From positions 1,054,001 through 1,118,000 of the forward strand of contig NZ_VIKU02000001.1 of NCBI RefSeq assembly GCF_009371985.2: DNA of 64,000 nt. The letters run 5' to 3'. The first letter of the stretch is position 1. Each line of letters opens with the position of its first letter. The notes below the pieces were generated by a model. The model made no database searches and had not been told where the DNA came from. It saw only the letters and a program-made list of their open reading frames with translations. Made by a program: the position numbers and the translations under genes. Source of the stretch: Pelagihabitans pacificus. GTDB taxonomy: Bacteria > Bacteroidota > Bacteroidia > Flavobacteriales > Flavobacteriaceae. This document shows, in pieces, positions 62,139-64,000 of the stretch.

Positions 62139-64000
62139 ATGTCCAAGTTCATACAAACCATAGGACTTGCCCTATTACTTTGGAACTTAGGGGCATCTGC
62201 CCAAAAAGTATCCAAAACAACACATCCAAACTGGGTAGCTCCCGTTTCACGCCCCGAAAACACAACTCACAAACTTTTGGAAGACCAAGGTGGGTTTCAA
62301 TACCTACTTCTTGATTTTCAGGACAATGTAGCCGATAAGGAATTGTATCGCCACTATATCATTAAGATAATCAATTCGGAAGGAGTGCAGGCAGTGTCAG
62401 ACATCAGTGCCTCCTACGATCCCTCCTATCAAAAGCTATATTTCCACCAGATAAGTCTGATTCGGGAAGGTGTTGAAATGGATAAGCTTGCCGATAGCGA
62501 AATCAATGTGTTTCAAAGGGAGACCAATATGGAAAGGTCGCTATATGATGGTTCCCTGACCGCGGTAATAAATCTCTCCGATGTTCGTGAGGGCGATATT
62601 CTGGAATATTCCTATAGTATTCGAGGTTTCAATCCTATCAATAAAAATCATTACTCGACTACCTTTTATCAAGAGTATACTGCACCAGTAAATCAGATTT
62701 ATAGCCGTGTAGTACTCGATAAGTCGCGAAAGTTGAATTTCAAACTTTTTAATAATGCAAAACCACCTGAAATCATCGAATCCCGACGATACAGGGAATA
62801 CATTTGGGATAATGAGGGACACGACTATTTTTCATATGATAACAACGTACCAAGCTGGATAAATAAGCAAAAAAGAGTATCGGTCTCTACTCTCGACAAC
62901 TGGAAAGAAGTAGTGGACTGGGCAAAAGAGTTGTACAAATACCCTAGGAACAACTTTGATATTATGCAAGACCTCGATATCGAGGATATCCCCAAGAACG
63001 AACAAATAACGACACTCATCCGGTTTGTTCAAGATGAAGTACGCTATCTTGGCCTCGAATCGGGGATGGGAGCCTATAAACCCAATAGTCCAACAAAAGT
63101 TTACAAACAACGCTATGGCGACTGCAAGGACAAATCGCTGCTGTTGGTTTCGCTGTTGACCGATCTCGATGTGAGCGCTTATCCATTATTGGTAAATACG
63201 CAATTAAAAAAGGAGATAAAAGAATTATTACCAAGTCATAATCTGTTCGATCATTGTATTGTATACTTTAACTTTGAAAACCAAGACTATTTTGTTGATC
63301 CAACGGTATCCAACCAAGGGGGAAACCTTGAAAACATAAGTTTTCCAACTTACGATTTTGGTCTTGTGATAAAACCTAATACCAATCAACTTATTCCTAT
63401 TCCCAACCGAGACAAAAGCACTTTATCGATTACAGAGACTATAAATATCGACTCTATTGGAGGCAGCGGATTCATTAAGATAGAATCAGAGTACACCGGT
63501 GCCAAGGCCGACTACATTAGAGGTTACTTTAACTCAAATTCGAAAGAATCAATTAAAAAGGAATATGCCAATTTCTATAGTAGTTTGTATAACGAGATAG
63601 AACCTGCTGGTGATATTAAGATAAATGATGGACTTAGAAATTCTTATAATAGTTTATATATCGAAGAAACCTACCGCATAAATAAATTGTGGTCTACTAC
63701 CGACCAAGGTGTCCTTTATTTCGAAGCCTATCCCTTAGTACTGGAATCGCTCATCAATTATCCCGTCTCTGCGAAAAGAAGTATGCCCTACTATTTGGGG
63801 GAACCCCATTCTTTTAACCAAAAAACCATTATCAATCTTCCCGAACCATGGAACGTAAATGACACGGATAAAATTATTGAAGGGAAAGGTTTTACCTATA
63901 AAAGTTCGGTTCAAGGGCTTGGAAGTAGAATCACAATCGATCACTCCTACGAGCTCGAAATAGAAACAATCGATGGAAGTGAGGTCTCGGACCTGTTGAC
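62139..64000 (+). CDS. DUF3857 / transglutaminase-like secreted protein (3' end outside window)
   Basis: 620 codons visible; the frame is open to the window edge. Signal peptide 'MSKFIQTIGLALLLWNLGASAQ'. The first part is the DUF3857 domain ('RHYIIKIINSEGVQAVSDIS', 'GDILEYSYSIRGFNPI', 'FYQEYTAPVNQIYSRVVL'). From about residue 270 a transglutaminase-like domain follows, with the catalytic Cys in 'YKQRYGDCKDKSLLLVSLL' and His/Asp in 'DHCIVYFNFENQDYFVDPT'. Such proteins are common in Bacteroidetes, probably periplasmic; the role is undefined. Base composition is AT-richer than that of the neighbouring fhs. Confidence 0.85.
   Translation, partial: MSKFIQTIGLALLLWNLGASAQKVSKTTHPNWVAPVSRPENTTHKLLEDQGGFQYLLLDFQDNVADKELYRHYIIKIINSEGVQAVSDISASYDPSYQKLYFHQISLIREGVEMDKLADSEINVFQRETNMERSLYDGSLTAVINLSDVREGDILEYSYSIRGFNPINKNHYSTTFYQEYTAPVNQIYSRVVLDKSRKLNFKLFNNAKPPEIIESRRYREYIWDNEGHDYFSYDNNVPSWINKQKRVSVSTLDNWKEVVDWAKELYKYPRNNFDIMQDLDIEDIPKNEQITTLIRFVQDEVRYLGLESGMGAYKPNSPTKVYKQRYGDCKDKSLLLVSLLTDLDVSAYPLLVNTQLKKEIKELLPSHNLFDHCIVYFNFENQDYFVDPTVSNQGGNLENISFPTYDFGLVIKPNTNQLIPIPNRDKSTLSITETINIDSIGGSGFIKIESEYTGAKADYIRGYFNSNSKESIKKEYANFYSSLYNEIEPAGDIKINDGLRNSYNSLYIEETYRINKLWSTTDQGVLYFEAYPLVLESLINYPVSAKRSMPYYLGEPHSFNQKTIINLPEPWNVNDTDKIIEGKGFTYKSSVQGLGSRITIDHSYELEIETIDGSEVSDLL

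Overview
The window looks like chromosomal DNA of a marine-type member of the Flavobacteriaceae (Bacteroidota). The basis is the type IX secretion (T9SS) C-terminal domains, many Cys-anchored lipoproteins, a TonB-dependent receptor with an N-terminal carboxypeptidase-regulatory domain, an rnfBCDGEA operon headed by an RseC-like gene, fused gamma-alpha 2-oxoacid:ferredoxin oxidoreductase, and repeated TAnnTTTG / TAnnTTAG boxes upstream of genes. No rRNA, tRNA, CRISPR array, prophage or insertion sequence was found.

Layout. 0-12 kb: the tail of a GNAT acetyltransferase, an isoquinoline-1-oxidoreductase-type molybdenum enzyme pair, a DUF1801 protein, a large secreted BNR/VPS10-like protein on the minus strand, then a compact four-gene operon (GntP-family permease, RidA, D-threonine-aldolase/D-serine-dehydratase-fold PLP enzyme, M19 dipeptidase) that reads as a D-amino-acid/dipeptide catabolic unit. 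12-20 kb: a lipoprotein penicillin/AHL acylase and two tandem secreted beta-helix proteins, the first with a G8 domain and a CEMIP (hyaluronidase)-like core. 19.9-25.4 kb: the rseC-rnfBCDGEA operon, a membrane ferredoxin:NAD+ oxidoreductase. 25.5-36.6 kb: an accessory stretch of single genes (SnoaL-like, methyltransferase, AAC(6')-like acetyltransferase, alpha/beta hydrolase, acidic Asp-rich secreted protein, FtsX permease, Usp, glutamine amidotransferase, small lipoprotein) with wide gene-poor gaps and a stranded 3' fragment of lgt.

37-50 kb: a ferredoxin-centred block: korAB (minus), a 2[4Fe-4S] ferredoxin and nifJ (plus), a HEPN protein, an MsbA-like ABC exporter, then on the minus strand mrp, nifU-like, a TrxR-type ferredoxin:NADP reductase and a [2Fe-2S] ferredoxin. 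With Rnf, this means reduced ferredoxin made from pyruvate and 2-oxoglutarate could feed NAD+ or NADP+ in this cell. 50-54 kb: trmB, a LysE-type exporter and an alkyltransferase-like protein, overlapping by 4 nt each, then phoR and phoB. 53.6-58.2 kb: divergent from phoB lie a beta-helix lipoprotein and a TonB-dependent receptor. The intergenic region contains two 7+4+7 bp direct-repeat pairs with 11-bp period, the geometry of PhoB boxes. 58-64 kb: two tandem mini-proteins that are little more than signal peptide plus T9SS sorting domain, a LuxE-like adenylating enzyme, fhs (minus), and the first 620 codons of a DUF3857/transglutaminase-like protein cut by the window end.

The strongest leads are the putative Pho boxes with their divergent lipoprotein/receptor pair, the D-amino-acid operon whose PLP enzyme carries the dehydratase-type H-x-C metal motif beside RidA, the CEMIP-like G8 pair, and the passenger-less T9SS mini-proteins.
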